A stretch of DNA of 64,000 nucleotides from Actinobacteria bacterium OV450 (GCA_001298555.1 LJCW01000109.1:1-64000); one strand, 5' to 3'; positions 1-8,556 are shown, counted from the first letter of the stretch. Notes: generated from the letters alone by a model not told the origin. Made by a program: numbers and translations.

Positions 1-1
1 G

Positions 2-364
2 TGGTCGAAGCCTTCGGTCATGCCGATGGACGCCTACCGCGAGGGCGACGAGTACGTGATCGCGTTCGACCTGCCCGGTGTGAGCACCGAGGCGATCGAC
101 ATCGACGTCGAGCGGAACATGCTTCGGGTGAAGGCCGAACGCAGGCCCACCGCAAACTCCGACACCGTACAGATGGAGCTCACCGAGCGGCCGCTCGGCG
201 TCTTCTCCCGCCAGATCGTCCTGGCGGACACCCTCGACACCGAGCGCATCCAGGCCGACTACGAAGCGGGTGTGCTGACCCTGCGCATCCCGATCGCGGA
301 GCGTGCCAAGCCCCGCAAGATCAGCATCGGCGGCGAGGCCGACCGCAAGCAGATCTCGGGCTGA
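2..364 (+). CDS. Hsp20/HSP18-family small heat shock protein, 5' end outside window
   Basis: This is the alpha-crystallin domain and C-terminus of a small heat shock protein, a cytoplasmic ATP-independent holdase. The reading frame is already open at the window edge (codons for W-S-K-P-S-V precede M-P-M-D-A-Y), so the true start lies to the left. The protein can be aligned without gaps to the complete copy at 44893-45327 through the stop codon, and the first 123 bases of the window are identical to 44964-45086. The core shows the family signature G-V-L-T-L-R-I-P near the end and closes with K-Q-I-S-G. It differs from the second copy mainly between residues for V-K-A-E-R and L-S-E-R. A 12-bp-stem hairpin follows the stop and is also shared with the other copy. 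Whether it has its own RheA-type operator cannot be seen here. Confidence 0.93.
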   Translation, partial: WSKPSVMPMDAYREGDEYVIAFDLPGVSTEAIDIDVERNMLRVKAERRPTANSDTVQMELTERPLGVFSRQIVLADTLDTERIQADYEAGVLTLRIPIAERAKPRKISIGGEADRKQISG

Positions 365-400
365 AGTCCCGGCACTCCCGCCATGAGCCGGCGCGAGCGC

Positions 401-446
401 GCGGAGGGCGGGGGGAGCCGATCTCCCTCCGGCACCCGCCCTCCGC
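401..446 (+). terminator. Hairpin terminator after the left hsp20 copy
   Basis: GCGGAGGGCGGG at 401-412 pairs perfectly with CCCGCCCTCCGC at 435-446. Almost the same element follows the other hsp20 copy at 45384-45429. There is no T run, as is usual for Streptomyces terminators. Confidence 0.7.
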
Positions 447-491
447 GACCCCTCGCCCTCTTCGCCGCCCCGCCGCCTCCACGCCGTCGGC

Positions 492-1310
492 TCAGGCGGG
501 CCGGGCGGGGCCCAGCGCGACGGGTCCGACGCCGGGGGAGGTGTGGGCCAACGGTTCGGCACAGGGGTCGGGAAGGCCGGAGGCCCGGGTGAGGGACTGC
601 GTCAACGACAGCACGCTCGCCTTGCGCAGCGGCCACGGTTCGTGCCTGACCGGGATGCGCCACAGCCGTCCGGCACATAGCGAGTAGGCGTGGAAGCGCT
701 CGGTGAGCCACACGTCGAGGGGGCCCGCTGCCGCAGCACCCGCGTTCCGCACCACGAGGTCGTACTCCGGTCCACTGGGCCGGCGGCGGCCGGTGCGGCG
801 GCCGGTGTAGTGGCAGTCCGGCCCGTCCGGGGCGACGGTGAGCCCGGCGAGCCGGTAGGGGATCCCGAGCAGGCGGGCCGCGAGCAACAGGGGCTGGGTG
901 ACCTCGAGCGAGAGGAACCAGAGGCCGGGCGGCCCGCCAGGACGGCGTACGTAGGTCCGCAGATTGGTTTCAGGGAAGGTGTCCGGGACCATCGGCAGCC
1001 CGCATACCCGTACGGCGGACATCACGAACGGTGTCAGACTCACCCAGGCCCGCCCGTCGTACAGGTCCGGCTCAAGGCCCGGCGGCAGCAAGGCCCGCAG
1101 ATCTTGCGGACGATAGGGCCAGTGCACGAACGCCTGAAGACGCCAGTGCATCGACAGCACCGGCAGCCGGACGGCAGGCGCGGCCACCGCGCCACGGTCC
1201 CCGGAGCAGTCGGTCACAACGGCGGCTCCCACTGGTTGACGGCGAGCCCTCGCTTCGACGCTACGCCCCGCGTCGGGCCCGGCGAAACTCCGCACAAAGG
1301 CCCGTTTCAT
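492..1310 (-). CDS. YqjF-like DUF2071 family protein
   Basis: The 272-residue protein matches the DUF2071/YqjF family, which has an acetoacetate-decarboxylase-like fold and no settled biochemical role. Recognisable family landmarks are M-H-W-R-L-Q-A-F followed by a L-R-A-L-L-P-P-G-L-E-P-D motif, D-G-R-A-W-V-S-L-T-P-F, the N-L-R-T-Y-V segment and, near the C-terminus, L-T-E-R-F-H-A-Y-S. The first 45 or so residues are not conserved in character, so an internal start is possible; the ATG at 1310 has no clear ribosome binding site. It is transcribed divergently from the SPW-repeat gene, sharing a 59-base intergenic region that holds a SigB-type promoter facing the other way. Function is unknown; the family assignment is reasonably safe. 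Confidence 0.8.
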   Translation of the reverse strand: MKRAFVRSFAGPDAGRSVEARARRQPVGAAVVTDCSGDRGAVAAPAVRLPVLSMHWRLQAFVHWPYRPQDLRALLPPGLEPDLYDGRAWVSLTPFVMSAVRVCGLPMVPDTFPETNLRTYVRRPGGPPGLWFLSLEVTQPLLLAARLLGIPYRLAGLTVAPDGPDCHYTGRRTGRRRPSGPEYDLVVRNAGAAAAGPLDVWLTERFHAYSLCAGRLWRIPVRHEPWPLRKASVLSLTQSLTRASGLPDPCAEPLAHTSPGVGPVALGPARPA

Positions 1311-1311
1311 T

Positions 1312-1335
1312 GTGTTATGCGGGATTTATGGGTAG
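1312..1335 (+). promoter_or_regulatory. SigB-type (general stress) promoter for the SPW gene
   Basis: GTGT at 1312-1315, a 14-base spacer and GGGTAG at 1330-1335 match the Streptomyces SigB-class consensus GNNT-N14-16-GGGTA(C/T) except for the last base. The start codon at 1370 follows at a suitable distance, with GAGGAGG upstream of it. Confidence 0.55.
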
Positions 1336-1369
1336 AGGCCGGACGTCACTTCGTCTTGAGGAGGTCGTC

Positions 1370-1843
1370 ATGGCATCAATGCACCGTGCGCCGATCGAAG
1401 AGCACCCGGATCTGATGGAGCTGCGAGCCCGGTACGACCGCGCCGCCGCCACGCCGCGTGCCCAGATGGTCGAGGCCCTTGCACTGATCACGGGGCTCTA
1501 CCTCGCGGCGTCCCCGTGGATCGTCGGATTCAACGCCTTCACGACTCTCACGGTCACGAACCTGCTCGTCGGCCTCGCCTACATGCTGCTCCTGGGAGGC
1601 CTCGGCACGTCGTACGAGCGCACCCACTCCATGGCGTGGGCCGCGGCCGCCCTCGGCGTGTGGACCTGCATCGCCCCCTGGGTCGTCGCCGGGGACGTCG
1701 CCCACACCCGCACGATCACGAGCAACCTCATCACCGGCGCCGTCGCCACCCTGCTCGCCCTGGCCGCCGCCTCCGGCGCCCGAGACATGAACCACCGCCG
1801 CTACCCGGGCGTGGAGCACCAGCACATGCCGGGCACGCGCTAG
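1370..1843 (+). CDS. SPW-repeat integral membrane protein
   Basis: This 157-residue protein has two copies of the SPW repeat: A-A-S-P-W-I-V-G-F at roughly residues 41-49 and a variant C-I-A-P-W-V-V near residue 103. Each is followed by a T-(I)-T-x-N-L segment and a hydrophobic helix, giving about four membrane spans. SPW proteins are small membrane proteins of unknown biochemical function. The ATG at 1370 was chosen because GAGGAGG lies directly upstream and because the conserved region starts soon after it; the frame stays open further 5' without support. A SigB-type promoter at 1312-1335 suggests induction by osmotic or general stress. The C-terminus is His-rich and cytoplasmic or exposed (H-Q-H). 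Confidence 0.85.
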   Translation: MASMHRAPIEEHPDLMELRARYDRAAATPRAQMVEALALITGLYLAASPWIVGFNAFTTLTVTNLLVGLAYMLLLGGLGTSYERTHSMAWAAAALGVWTCIAPWVVAGDVAHTRTITSNLITGAVATLLALAAASGARDMNHRRYPGVEHQHMPGTR

Positions 1844-2007
1844 GTCTGCACCGCGAACCGCCACAGGTGCCTCCACCGGGGAAGCGGGCACAGCGGTCGA
1901 CCAGGAACCACCCCCGGCCCCGCTATCGTCCCTGCGGGGAGGGACGGGTCGGGTGGGTTGTCCGGGCGGGTCGTAGAGTGCTTGGTAGTGCCTGCGGGGG
2001 CGTTTGT

Positions 2008-2478
2008 GTGAGGGCGTCGGACGGGATGCGGATGGACGGGTTGGGGCAGGTGCCTGGGGATGCCGTGTTGTCGCGGTGGGTGTCGGCGGCGGTGGCGTTC
2101 GAGGGTTGGGAGAGTATCGCCGAGGCGCGTCGCCTGGCGGCTTCGTTCCTGGACGGCCTGGGGACCGTGCACGGGTTGACGGTTTCCGAGTGGGTGTCTG
2201 AGACGGTGCAGCTGGTGGTGAGTGAGCTGGTGACCAATACGCGCAAGTATGCTCCCGGTCCCTGCCTGCTGACGTTGGAGGTCGTGGAGGGCGGGATCGA
2301 GGTGAGTGTGTGGGACAGCAGTCCGACGCCTCCGACGATCATGCCTCCCGATCCGTTCAGGGTGGGTCAGCACGGTTTGGAGATCATTGCCCGTACGGCC
2401 AGGAGTGTGCGGATCAGCCGCGAACCGGTGGGCAAGCGGATCACTGCCGTGGTGGCGCTGGACGACGGAACCCGCTGA
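2008..2478 (+). CDS. RsbW-like ATP-binding regulator (anti-sigma-factor kinase fold)
   Basis: The product (about 156 residues) is a stand-alone GHKL ATPase of the HATPase_c_2 type. In Streptomyces these act as anti-sigma factors or as kinases of STAS-domain antagonists in partner-switching systems. The N-box reads E-L-V-T-N-T-R-K-Y-A and the G-box region G-Q-H-G-L-E-I-I; a D-S-S-P-T-P-P segment lies between them, as in many Streptomyces paralogues. The GTG at 2008 is preceded by a GGGGG stretch; ATGs at 2026 and 2032 are alternatives. It stands just upstream of, and convergent with, the GAF-ANTAR operon. The sigma factor or antagonist it works on cannot be told from sequence. Confidence 0.82.
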   Translation: MRASDGMRMDGLGQVPGDAVLSRWVSAAVAFEGWESIAEARRLAASFLDGLGTVHGLTVSEWVSETVQLVVSELVTNTRKYAPGPCLLTLEVVEGGIEVSVWDSSPTPPTIMPPDPFRVGQHGLEIIARTARSVRISREPVGKRITAVVALDDGTR

Positions 2479-2493
2479 CCGGAAGGTGCCACG

Positions 2494-3282
2494 TCATGGC
2501 GCCGGGGCCACTACGGATTGCGGGGCCAGGCGGCGCCGCACCAGGTCTTCGGCGATGTCAGCGGCGCGCACGTGGTGGAGGGCCGCGTAGTCCCGCATGC
2601 GTTGCGCGCCCTCGGACGGGGCGATCCCGGCGGTGGCGGCGAGCATGCCTGCGGCGATGTCCAACAGCGCTTTCGTGGACAGGGCAGCCTGAGTGCGGGT
2701 GACGATGTCGTACGGGCGCAGGGGTTCACGGCTCCATGTGAGTGCAGAAGTCGTGGCGGTGCTGACGAGCGCCTGGAGGAGCCGGACCTCCTGCGGCAGG
2801 AGGGGGGTGGGCGTCCGGGCCAGGAGGTTGAGCGCGCCGATGTTCTGGCTGCGCAGTTGCAGGGGGAAGCTGTGCGCGGCCGAGAAGCCGGCGGCCCGGG
2901 CCAGCGGTGTGAACACGGGCCAGCGGTCTCCGTCCGCGGCCAGGTCATCGGCGTGGACCGGGCAGCCGGTGTGGTAGGAGTCGATGCACGGGCCTTCGGA
3001 CACCTGGGCCTGGAACATCTCCGTCAGCTCGACGCGTTCTTCCGTGACGGCCGCCGACTGCAGCCGACCGCGGGCGTTGACGAGCATGACGCCGGCCGCG
3101 TCCATGCCGGTGAGGCGTACGCAGTGGTCGACCAGGCGGTGCAGCAGCGTGAGGGGGTCCACGTCGTCGGAGACGGTATCGGTGAGGCTGACGAACGCCT
3201 CGGTGATCGCTTGCTCGCGGTTCATGTCTGTCGTCACCGTCTTCTTTGCTCCGGTCCAGCCGTGCGGGGCGGGCCTAGTCAT
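2494..3282 (-). CDS. GAF-ANTAR domain protein (second gene of pair)
   Basis: A 262-residue cytoplasmic protein with a GAF sensor domain (roughly residues 30-175) and a C-terminal ANTAR RNA-binding domain (about 195-250; signature A-L-L-D-I-A-A-G-M-L-A then A-D-I-A-E-D-L-V). ANTAR proteins usually bind paired hairpins in nascent RNA and prevent termination; GAF senses a small ligand. Its start overlaps the stop of the upstream gene in the sequence ATGACTAG, so translation is coupled. An ATG 19 codons in (M-N-R-E-Q-A) is another possible start. The gene and its neighbour are similar in design and probably arose by tandem duplication (inference). Confidence 0.85.
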   Translation of the reverse strand: MTRPAPHGWTGAKKTVTTDMNREQAITEAFVSLTDTVSDDVDPLTLLHRLVDHCVRLTGMDAAGVMLVNARGRLQSAAVTEERVELTEMFQAQVSEGPCIDSYHTGCPVHADDLAADGDRWPVFTPLARAAGFSAAHSFPLQLRSQNIGALNLLARTPTPLLPQEVRLLQALVSTATTSALTWSREPLRPYDIVTRTQAALSTKALLDIAAGMLAATAGIAPSEGAQRMRDYAALHHVRAADIAEDLVRRRLAPQSVVAPAP

Positions 3283-4027
3283 CGAACCTGACCCTTCCGG
3301 CGAGGACGTCGCGGGCCGCTTCCGTAATGCTCTGTCCCTGGGCGAATGCGTGGGCCCTCAGACGGGCCAGTGCCTGCGGCGCGTCCAGGTCGAGGAATAC
3401 CATGATCATGCCCGTGGCCTGGTGGACTTCGTCGTGGTCGCTCTCGGCGCTGCTCAGCCAGGCTGCCTCCCCGCTCGGGGATTCCTGGGCCTGCAGGGCG
3501 AGCAGAGCGGTGGTGATGGCGTCGGCCGCCGGAAAGGCGAACGACCGGTCCCGCTCGGAGAGCGGTCCCGGCCGGTCCCGGTAGAGGTCGAGCGTCCCCA
3601 TCGCCAGGCCGGCCGACCCGAGGGGGATGGAGAACACCGCCCGTACGCCGAGGTCGACCGCCTGCTGGGCGAAGACCGGCCAGCGGCGCGCGTCCGTGCC
3701 GCTCGTCAGATCCGGGGCCAGTACCGGCGCAGCCAGCGCCAGGGCGCTCCGGCACGGGCCGTCGCCGAGTGTGTACTGGGCTTCGGCCAGCCGCCCCGCC
3801 ACCGGATCGCTGGACCACCACAGGCTCTGGGTGTCGTTGTCCCCGCCCAGGGACACCGAGGCACCCGTGACGTCCAGCAGGTCCACGCACGCGCGGCACA
3901 GCGCGGCCGGGGTGTCGATGCCCGAGGTGCCCGCCATCGAGTCCGTCAGGACGTGCGACAGCCGCTTGAGGTCCTCCGCGCCGAAGGGCGGCCCCGCGTC
4001 CTCCGGGAAGAGGGAAGAGTTCCCCAT
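3275..4027 (-). CDS. GAF-ANTAR domain protein (first gene of pair)
   Basis: This 250-residue protein begins M-G-N-S-S-L-F-P and has a GAF domain at about 40-180 (L-G-D-G-P-C-R-S, then A-V-F-S-I-P-L) and a C-terminal ANTAR domain at about 195-245 (V-H-Q-A-T-G-M-I-M-V, closing A-A-R-D-V-L). The start at 4027 is fixed by a GGAGGTGAG Shine-Dalgarno sequence just upstream; the frame runs open further but without support. The stop overlaps the start of the next GAF-ANTAR gene. The STAS-like gene at 4114-4575 lies 86 bases upstream on the same strand and may belong to the same transcript. Probable RNA-level antitermination regulator with a cytosolic ligand; target unknown. Confidence 0.85.
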   Translation of the reverse strand: MGNSSLFPEDAGPPFGAEDLKRLSHVLTDSMAGTSGIDTPAALCRACVDLLDVTGASVSLGGDNDTQSLWWSSDPVAGRLAEAQYTLGDGPCRSALALAAPVLAPDLTSGTDARRWPVFAQQAVDLGVRAVFSIPLGSAGLAMGTLDLYRDRPGPLSERDRSFAFPAADAITTALLALQAQESPSGEAAWLSSAESDHDEVHQATGMIMVFLDLDAPQALARLRAHAFAQGQSITEAARDVLAGRVRFDD

Positions 4028-4113
4028 GACACTCACCTCCCGCACCTGCAGCCCGGTCTCCACGCTCACCCACCCTCTGCCCGCCGAACGAGCCGCGACA
4101 CGGGCGGCATGGC

Positions 4114-4575
4114 TCAGCAACAGGGGTGCGCGTGGTGACGCGCCTGCCGGATCCCTGCTGCCTGATGCACCAGCGCCCGAACGCCGATGCCCCCCCGCAG
4201 CTGACGCACCGGTGCCGCCGCGTCGTCCGACGGGCCGAGGACGACACCCTCGGCAAAGCCGACCGGGGCCGCTCGCAGTGCCGGGGCGCTGGGCCGACGC
4301 GTTCCCGTGCGACGGTGACCGGACGCGAGGGCCACCACGGTGATTCCCCGCTCCGCCGCCCATGCGTCGACCACGGCCAAGGCCTCCACGAGTGCCGGGC
4401 GCGGAGCGCGGTCGAGGTCGAGGACCACGGAGCCCGCGCAGTCCTCGATCCCGTCCAGAACCTGCACGAGGTGCTCCAGACAGGTTCCGCCGTCGACGCG
4501 GGAGGCGGCCGTCGAGCACAGCGTTACCACCGCCACGGAACCGTAGAGGTGCACCTGTACGGCGTACGACTTCAC
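4114..4575 (-). CDS. Degenerate STAS-like protein
   Basis: The 153-residue product has the beta-alpha pattern of a STAS domain in its first 100 residues: V-Q-V-H-L-Y-G-S-V-A-V-V-T, then V-V-L-D-L-D-R-A-P and a helix, then I-T-V-V-A-L-A-S-G. At the position where antagonist proteins carry D-S-S-G it reads R-P-A-L-V, so no phosphorylatable serine is present. The last 50 residues are Arg- and His-rich and show no domain. The GTG at 4575 is supported by AGGGGAGC upstream. It lies in line with the two GAF-ANTAR genes downstream. The STAS assignment is by pattern, not strong identity. Confidence 0.5.
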   Translation of the reverse strand: MKSYAVQVHLYGSVAVVTLCSTAASRVDGGTCLEHLVQVLDGIEDCAGSVVLDLDRAPRPALVEALAVVDAWAAERGITVVALASGHRRTGTRRPSAPALRAAPVGFAEGVVLGPSDDAAAPVRQLRGGIGVRALVHQAAGIRQARHHAHPCC

Positions 4576-4886
4576 AGCGGCTCCCCTTAGCGCGGGGTAC
4601 CGGCCCCGGCAGCAGGAGACGCGGCTGCGGCCACTGCTGCGGAACACGCCCATCGTGACGGTGCGTGTTCATGTCCGGCGATCAAAGCCACCAGGGCACC
4701 ACTCACCCGCCGCTGTCCGCCCGCATACGACGGCAGGAGCCTCAAGCGACGGAACCCGAACGGTCCATCCCTTCCATCGTCCCACACCGGTGCCTGCGGA
4801 CGGCTGCTGCGGCAGGGGCTTCCGGCGGCCCCGGTAGGTTGCCTTGGCCCGGTACAGAGGGGCCCGGGACGTGGCATGCTCGACTT
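4576..4886. other. Divergent intergenic region
   Basis: This 311-base gap separates the STAS/GAF-ANTAR group (minus) from the ANTAR-PP2C gene (plus). I see no coding pattern. A possible -10 hexamer CATGCT at 4875-4880 sits six bases before the ATG at 4887, which would make that mRNA leaderless. Confidence 0.4.
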
Positions 4887-7313
4887 ATGGAGGCCCTGCC
4901 CGGTGCCGACGGCGGTGCAACCCCCGAGACGCTGGCGTTGGCGAAGGTCGTGTCAAGGCTGCGTGCCGAGGTAGTGGACCTGGAGGCCGTGGTCTCGATG
5001 ACGGCCGTCCTCGAACGCGCCAAGGGCATCCTGATGGCCCGTGCGGGTGTGACGCCGGAAGCCGCCCATCAGGCATTGCTCGCCAGCGCCGAGCAGCACC
5101 GGCGGACCCTCATGGAGGAGTGCTGGATCGTCCAGGGCCGGACCGGTAGGGGGGAGTCGGCGGAGTCGGCGCCGCAGGCTGCCGAGCGCGCCGCCGCGGC
5201 CGCCATGGCCGGGCGGGAGCCGTCGCCCTTCGACACGAACGGCTACGCCCTCGGCGGTGGCCGGACGGCCGGCCCCGCGCAGCTACTCGCCGGACTGGTC
5301 CAAGGGCTGGCCCGTACCGGCACCCGGGACCCGAACCAGATCGCCGAACTCCTGTTGGCGGTGCTGGGCGAGACGGAAGACGTGGGCGCGGTGATGGTCT
5401 ATACCGTGGCCACGGCCGGCAGCTTGGAGCTGGCCGGGCACGCCGGGGTGGACGAGGCCCTGGCCCGGCAATGGAGCCACGTCCCCCCGCTCAGCGGTGT
5501 GGCCGCCATGGAGGCCATCGTGACCCGGGAGGCGGTGTGGCTCGAAGAGCCGGAGCGGGACGCGGCCCGTTACCTCCTGATCGGCGAGCCACCCGGCCGG
5601 TGGCCGTCCCGTGCGTGGCTTCCCGTCCTCGGTGGCGGACCGGTGTCGGCTGCCGTCGGGTTCTTCCGGACCCGGCCGGGTCCCTTCGACGCCCGTACCC
5701 GCATTCTCCTCAAGCGGGCCGTGAGGCTGTGCAGCGGCCCCTTGCGGGAAGACGGGGGGTCCGACGGGCGCGACCCGGCCCAGCAGGACGTGGAGGCGAT
5801 CCAGGCGGTCCTGGACGCCCTGGCAGCCCCGGCGGTCCTGCTGACCCCGCTGCGTTCACAGACCGGGGAGGTGGAGGACTACCGGATCGACGCGGCGGCC
5901 CAGCAGGCGCGGGACGTGGCCGGCCGGCAAGGCAAGGACCTGGTCGGCCGGAAGATCCTGGAAACCTACCCGACGGTGGCCGGCAGTGACCTGTGGGAGG
6001 GCTACCTCGGCACCCTTGCGACGGGGATGGTCTACGAGGGGGAGCCCTTCACCTACGAGGAAGTGACCGCCGGAGTGCCCCAGCAGTCCGTCTACTCGGT
6101 CCGCGCGTCCCGGCTCGGGGAGCGTCTGGTCGTCTCGTGGATCCGCCACGACGCCAGCGACCGCGAGAGCCGCAGGCTGGACGACGTGCAGCGGCTGGGA
6201 AACCTCGGCTGGGCCAGTTGGAACCTCATGACGGACACCATCACCTGGTCCGACCAGGTGTACTCGGTCTTTGACCGTGACCCCGCTTTGGGACCCATGC
6301 GGCTGGAGGAGCTGCCCGAGCACCTGCTGGCCGAGGACCTGCCGCGGCTGGGAGCGGCCGTCCAACGGCTGTTGGGGGACGGCGCGCCCATCGACCAGTA
6401 CTTCCGCATCACCACCGCGCACGGCCTGCGCCACTTGCGGATCGTTGCCGAAGCGCAGCGGGACGCGGACGGCAGTCCGGTGGAAGTCCACGGCTTCTTC
6501 CAGGACCTGACCGCGCTGCGGGGCGCCGAGCAGGCGCTGCGGGAGAGCGAGCGCGCCAATCTCGTCCAGCGCGGCATGCTGAAGGCCGAACGTGCGCTGG
6601 GCGCCCATCTCCAGGACACCCTCCTGCCGATCTCCGAGCAGTCGCTCGAACTGGCAGGCCTCCGCGTCGACGTGGCCTACGCCCCTGCCGAAAAGGGGCT
6701 GAACGTCGGAGGCGACTGGTATTCCGCCATCGAACTCCCCGATGAGTGCGCGCTGTTCGTCGTCGGCGACGTCGCCGGCCACGGCCTGCCCGCAGTAGGC
6801 ACGATGGCCCAACTGCGTTTCACCGCCAAGGGCATGGCCATCACCGGCTCGCCCCTGTCCGATGTCCTCGCGCGACTCAACAAGCTGCTGCTGCACACCG
6901 CCAAGGGCAACCAATGTGCCACCGCGACGATGGTGATGGGGCGCTACCAGCCTCGGACCCGGCGGCTGACATGGGTGCGGGCGGGCCACCTGCCGCCGCT
7001 CTTGATCCGGGGCGGCGAGGCGACTTTCCTCCCGCAGCCCGAAGGGACCCTGCTCGGCGCCGCGTTCGAATCGGTATACGGGCAGGAGGTGACCGACCTG
7101 CTGCCCGGCGACCATCTGCTCCTCTACACGGACGGCCTCGTGGAGGAGCCGCGAGAAGACATAGAAGCCGGGCTCGCCCGTCTGTCCGACACGGCTGTGC
7201 GGCTCGTGCAGGAGGGCCGCAGCGACATGCTGGCCAAGACCCTGGCCGGCTTGCGCCCGGGCAACCGCGACGACATCTGCGTGTTGGAGATCCACGTACC
7301 CGACGCACCCTGA
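4887..7313 (+). CDS. ANTAR-GAF-PAS-PP2C (SpoIIE/RsbU type) phosphatase
   Basis: An 808-residue multidomain regulator. An ANTAR-like domain lies at the N-terminus (about 25-85; A-K-G-I-L-M-A-R-A-G-V). A GAF-like region follows (about 120-285), then two PAS-like segments (about 295-400 and 430-550; the second has W-S-D-Q-V-Y-S-V-F). The last 240 residues are a PP2C phosphatase with G-G-D-W-Y, G-D-V-A-G-H-G-L, L-L-Y-T-D-G-L-V-E and R-D-D-I, so all metal-binding aspartates are kept. Such enzymes dephosphorylate STAS antagonists and thereby free a sigma factor. ANTAR at the N-terminus of a PP2C protein is uncommon. Start at 4887 gives the natural N-terminus; no Shine-Dalgarno is seen. Unlinked STAS genes in the window are candidate substrates (inference). 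Confidence 0.88.
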   Translation: MEALPGADGGATPETLALAKVVSRLRAEVVDLEAVVSMTAVLERAKGILMARAGVTPEAAHQALLASAEQHRRTLMEECWIVQGRTGRGESAESAPQAAERAAAAAMAGREPSPFDTNGYALGGGRTAGPAQLLAGLVQGLARTGTRDPNQIAELLLAVLGETEDVGAVMVYTVATAGSLELAGHAGVDEALARQWSHVPPLSGVAAMEAIVTREAVWLEEPERDAARYLLIGEPPGRWPSRAWLPVLGGGPVSAAVGFFRTRPGPFDARTRILLKRAVRLCSGPLREDGGSDGRDPAQQDVEAIQAVLDALAAPAVLLTPLRSQTGEVEDYRIDAAAQQARDVAGRQGKDLVGRKILETYPTVAGSDLWEGYLGTLATGMVYEGEPFTYEEVTAGVPQQSVYSVRASRLGERLVVSWIRHDASDRESRRLDDVQRLGNLGWASWNLMTDTITWSDQVYSVFDRDPALGPMRLEELPEHLLAEDLPRLGAAVQRLLGDGAPIDQYFRITTAHGLRHLRIVAEAQRDADGSPVEVHGFFQDLTALRGAEQALRESERANLVQRGMLKAERALGAHLQDTLLPISEQSLELAGLRVDVAYAPAEKGLNVGGDWYSAIELPDECALFVVGDVAGHGLPAVGTMAQLRFTAKGMAITGSPLSDVLARLNKLLLHTAKGNQCATATMVMGRYQPRTRRLTWVRAGHLPPLLIRGGEATFLPQPEGTLLGAAFESVYGQEVTDLLPGDHLLLYTDGLVEEPREDIEAGLARLSDTAVRLVQEGRSDMLAKTLAGLRPGNRDDICVLEIHVPDAP

Positions 7314-7519
7314 GCGGCGGCCACACGGATGCCACTCGTGCCACGGGGCACCCTGCGCCCGCTTCGGGGCGTCGCACGTCAACTCCGCCACTGCACCGGA
7401 CAGGTTCGAGGGACTGCCGGGCGTGGCTCGCGCGTCCTCCCACCCGGAGTCACCGTCGACCTGCTACACAGCAGGGCCCCGCACAGACCCGCGGGGCACC
7501 GGTTCGAAGGAGCGGACCG

Positions 7520-8041
7520 ATGAACTTCTCAGCAGCGAAGCAACGCATGGCGCCCGCCCCTTCGACCGACCGCGCCACCGGCATTCTGATGGCCCTCGTG
7601 CCCTGTACCGTGGCCACGGCCCGGCGCATTCTGGCGGACGCTGCCGCATCCGCGGGCGTCGAACTGCACGAGGTGGTCGCGGGCGTCCACGCCATGCGCA
7701 CGGGCGAGCCGGTGACCGCGGCCGTCGACGAGGCCCTGCACCGAGCCGTCGACCGTGCACGGACACCGCCGGTCGCCGCGAGCGCCTCCTGGCTGTCACC
7801 CCAGCCGGACGTCCTGCGCCGACACGTCAACCATGTGCGCGCCGCCCGCCGCCGGGCCCTTGCCGCGCCGGACGACGCGGGCGTGCGCAGCGAACTCGAA
7901 GACGCCGCGTACACACTGTGCGTCCTGATGGGACAGCGGAGCGCGCACGGTGCGCTGCTGGCCGCGGAAGAACTGATCGCCGCCAACCGTCTTGGGGCGT
8001 CCCCGCACCGGGGGCGAGAACCGGAGGGTCTGGGGGGTTGA
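7520..8041 (+). CDS. ANTAR plus DUF5133-like regulator
   Basis: The 173-residue protein combines an N-terminal ANTAR-like region (R-A-T-G-I-L-M-A-L-V then a V-E-L-H-E-V-V-A helix, about residues 15-65) with a C-terminal helical segment (about 95-155; L-R-R-H-V-N, L-E-D-A-A-Y-T-L-C-V-L-M-G) that resembles DUF5133, a family found almost only in Streptomyces. Both modules occur in small stress-linked regulators; no enzymatic residues are evident. ATG 7520 has GAAGGAG eight bases upstream. It follows the PP2C gene by 206 bases on the same strand, so co-regulation is possible, and its stop region leads directly into the SigB-type promoter of the next gene. Confidence 0.7.
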   Translation: MNFSAAKQRMAPAPSTDRATGILMALVPCTVATARRILADAAASAGVELHEVVAGVHAMRTGEPVTAAVDEALHRAVDRARTPPVAASASWLSPQPDVLRRHVNHVRAARRRALAAPDDAGVRSELEDAAYTLCVLMGQRSAHGALLAAEELIAANRLGASPHRGREPEGLGG

Positions 8042-8052
8042 CCTGCCGGGGA

Positions 8053-8076
8053 GTGTCCGGCCGCGAGCGGGGGTAT
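8053..8076 (+). promoter_or_regulatory. SigB-type promoter for the DUF6098 gene
   Basis: GTGT at 8053-8056, fourteen bases, then GGGTAT at 8071-8076. This matches GNNT-N14-16-GGGTAY at every fixed position. A transcript starting about eight bases further on would have a 20-30 base leader before the ATG at 8110. Confidence 0.6.
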
Positions 8077-8109
8077 GCGCCGGTCGTGCATGAGGGAAAC
8101 GCCGCGCAC

Positions 8110-8556
8110 ATGCCGGTGATCGGGACGCTCGATGAGCTGACGGATTTCATCGCGCATCGGAAGCGCTTGTACGTGCGCTGGTCGCTGGGGCCGGACGTGG
8201 ACCTTCCAGAGCTCGCCAGCCGGGACGATCTGACAGGCATCGCGTTGCCGGGGCTCTCCGCGAGCCCCCTCGACGTGGAGCCCTGGTGGAGCGAGCGCCC
8301 GCTACGGCTCTGGGCGGCCCGACGGCTCTACGACTACGCCCACCTCCCGCAGGTGAAGGGCCGCCGGGTGCGTCCGTGGCTTCTGCGCGGCAGGGAAATC
8401 GGGAGGGGCCCCGACAACGAGCCGCTGGTCACCGGAATCGAGCCGCTGGGATGGATCGACCGGACCGTGATAGACGAGGCCGTCGAGGAGATCCGGCGAC
8501 AGCGTGGGCGTTGGGGCACCCTGGACCGGACCGGCCGCCTCGGCCCTACCCCGTAG
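8110..8556 (+). CDS. DUF6098 family protein
   Basis: A 148-residue soluble protein of the actinobacterial DUF6098 type. Family features are the opening L-D-E-L-T-D-F-I, the Y-V-R-W-S-L-G-P motif, S-R-D-D-L-T-G, P-G-L-S-A-S-P-L and W-A-A-R-R-L-Y-D-Y. No catalytic residues can be named and the function is unknown. I chose ATG 8110 because the SigB-type promoter just upstream would place the transcript start near 8084 and GAGGG precedes this ATG; a GTG at 8086 is in frame but would be nearly leaderless. The family often lies near stress or partner-switching genes, as here. Confidence 0.75.
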   Translation: MPVIGTLDELTDFIAHRKRLYVRWSLGPDVDLPELASRDDLTGIALPGLSASPLDVEPWWSERPLRLWAARRLYDYAHLPQVKGRRVRPWLLRGREIGRGPDNEPLVTGIEPLGWIDRTVIDEAVEEIRRQRGRWGTLDRTGRLGPTP

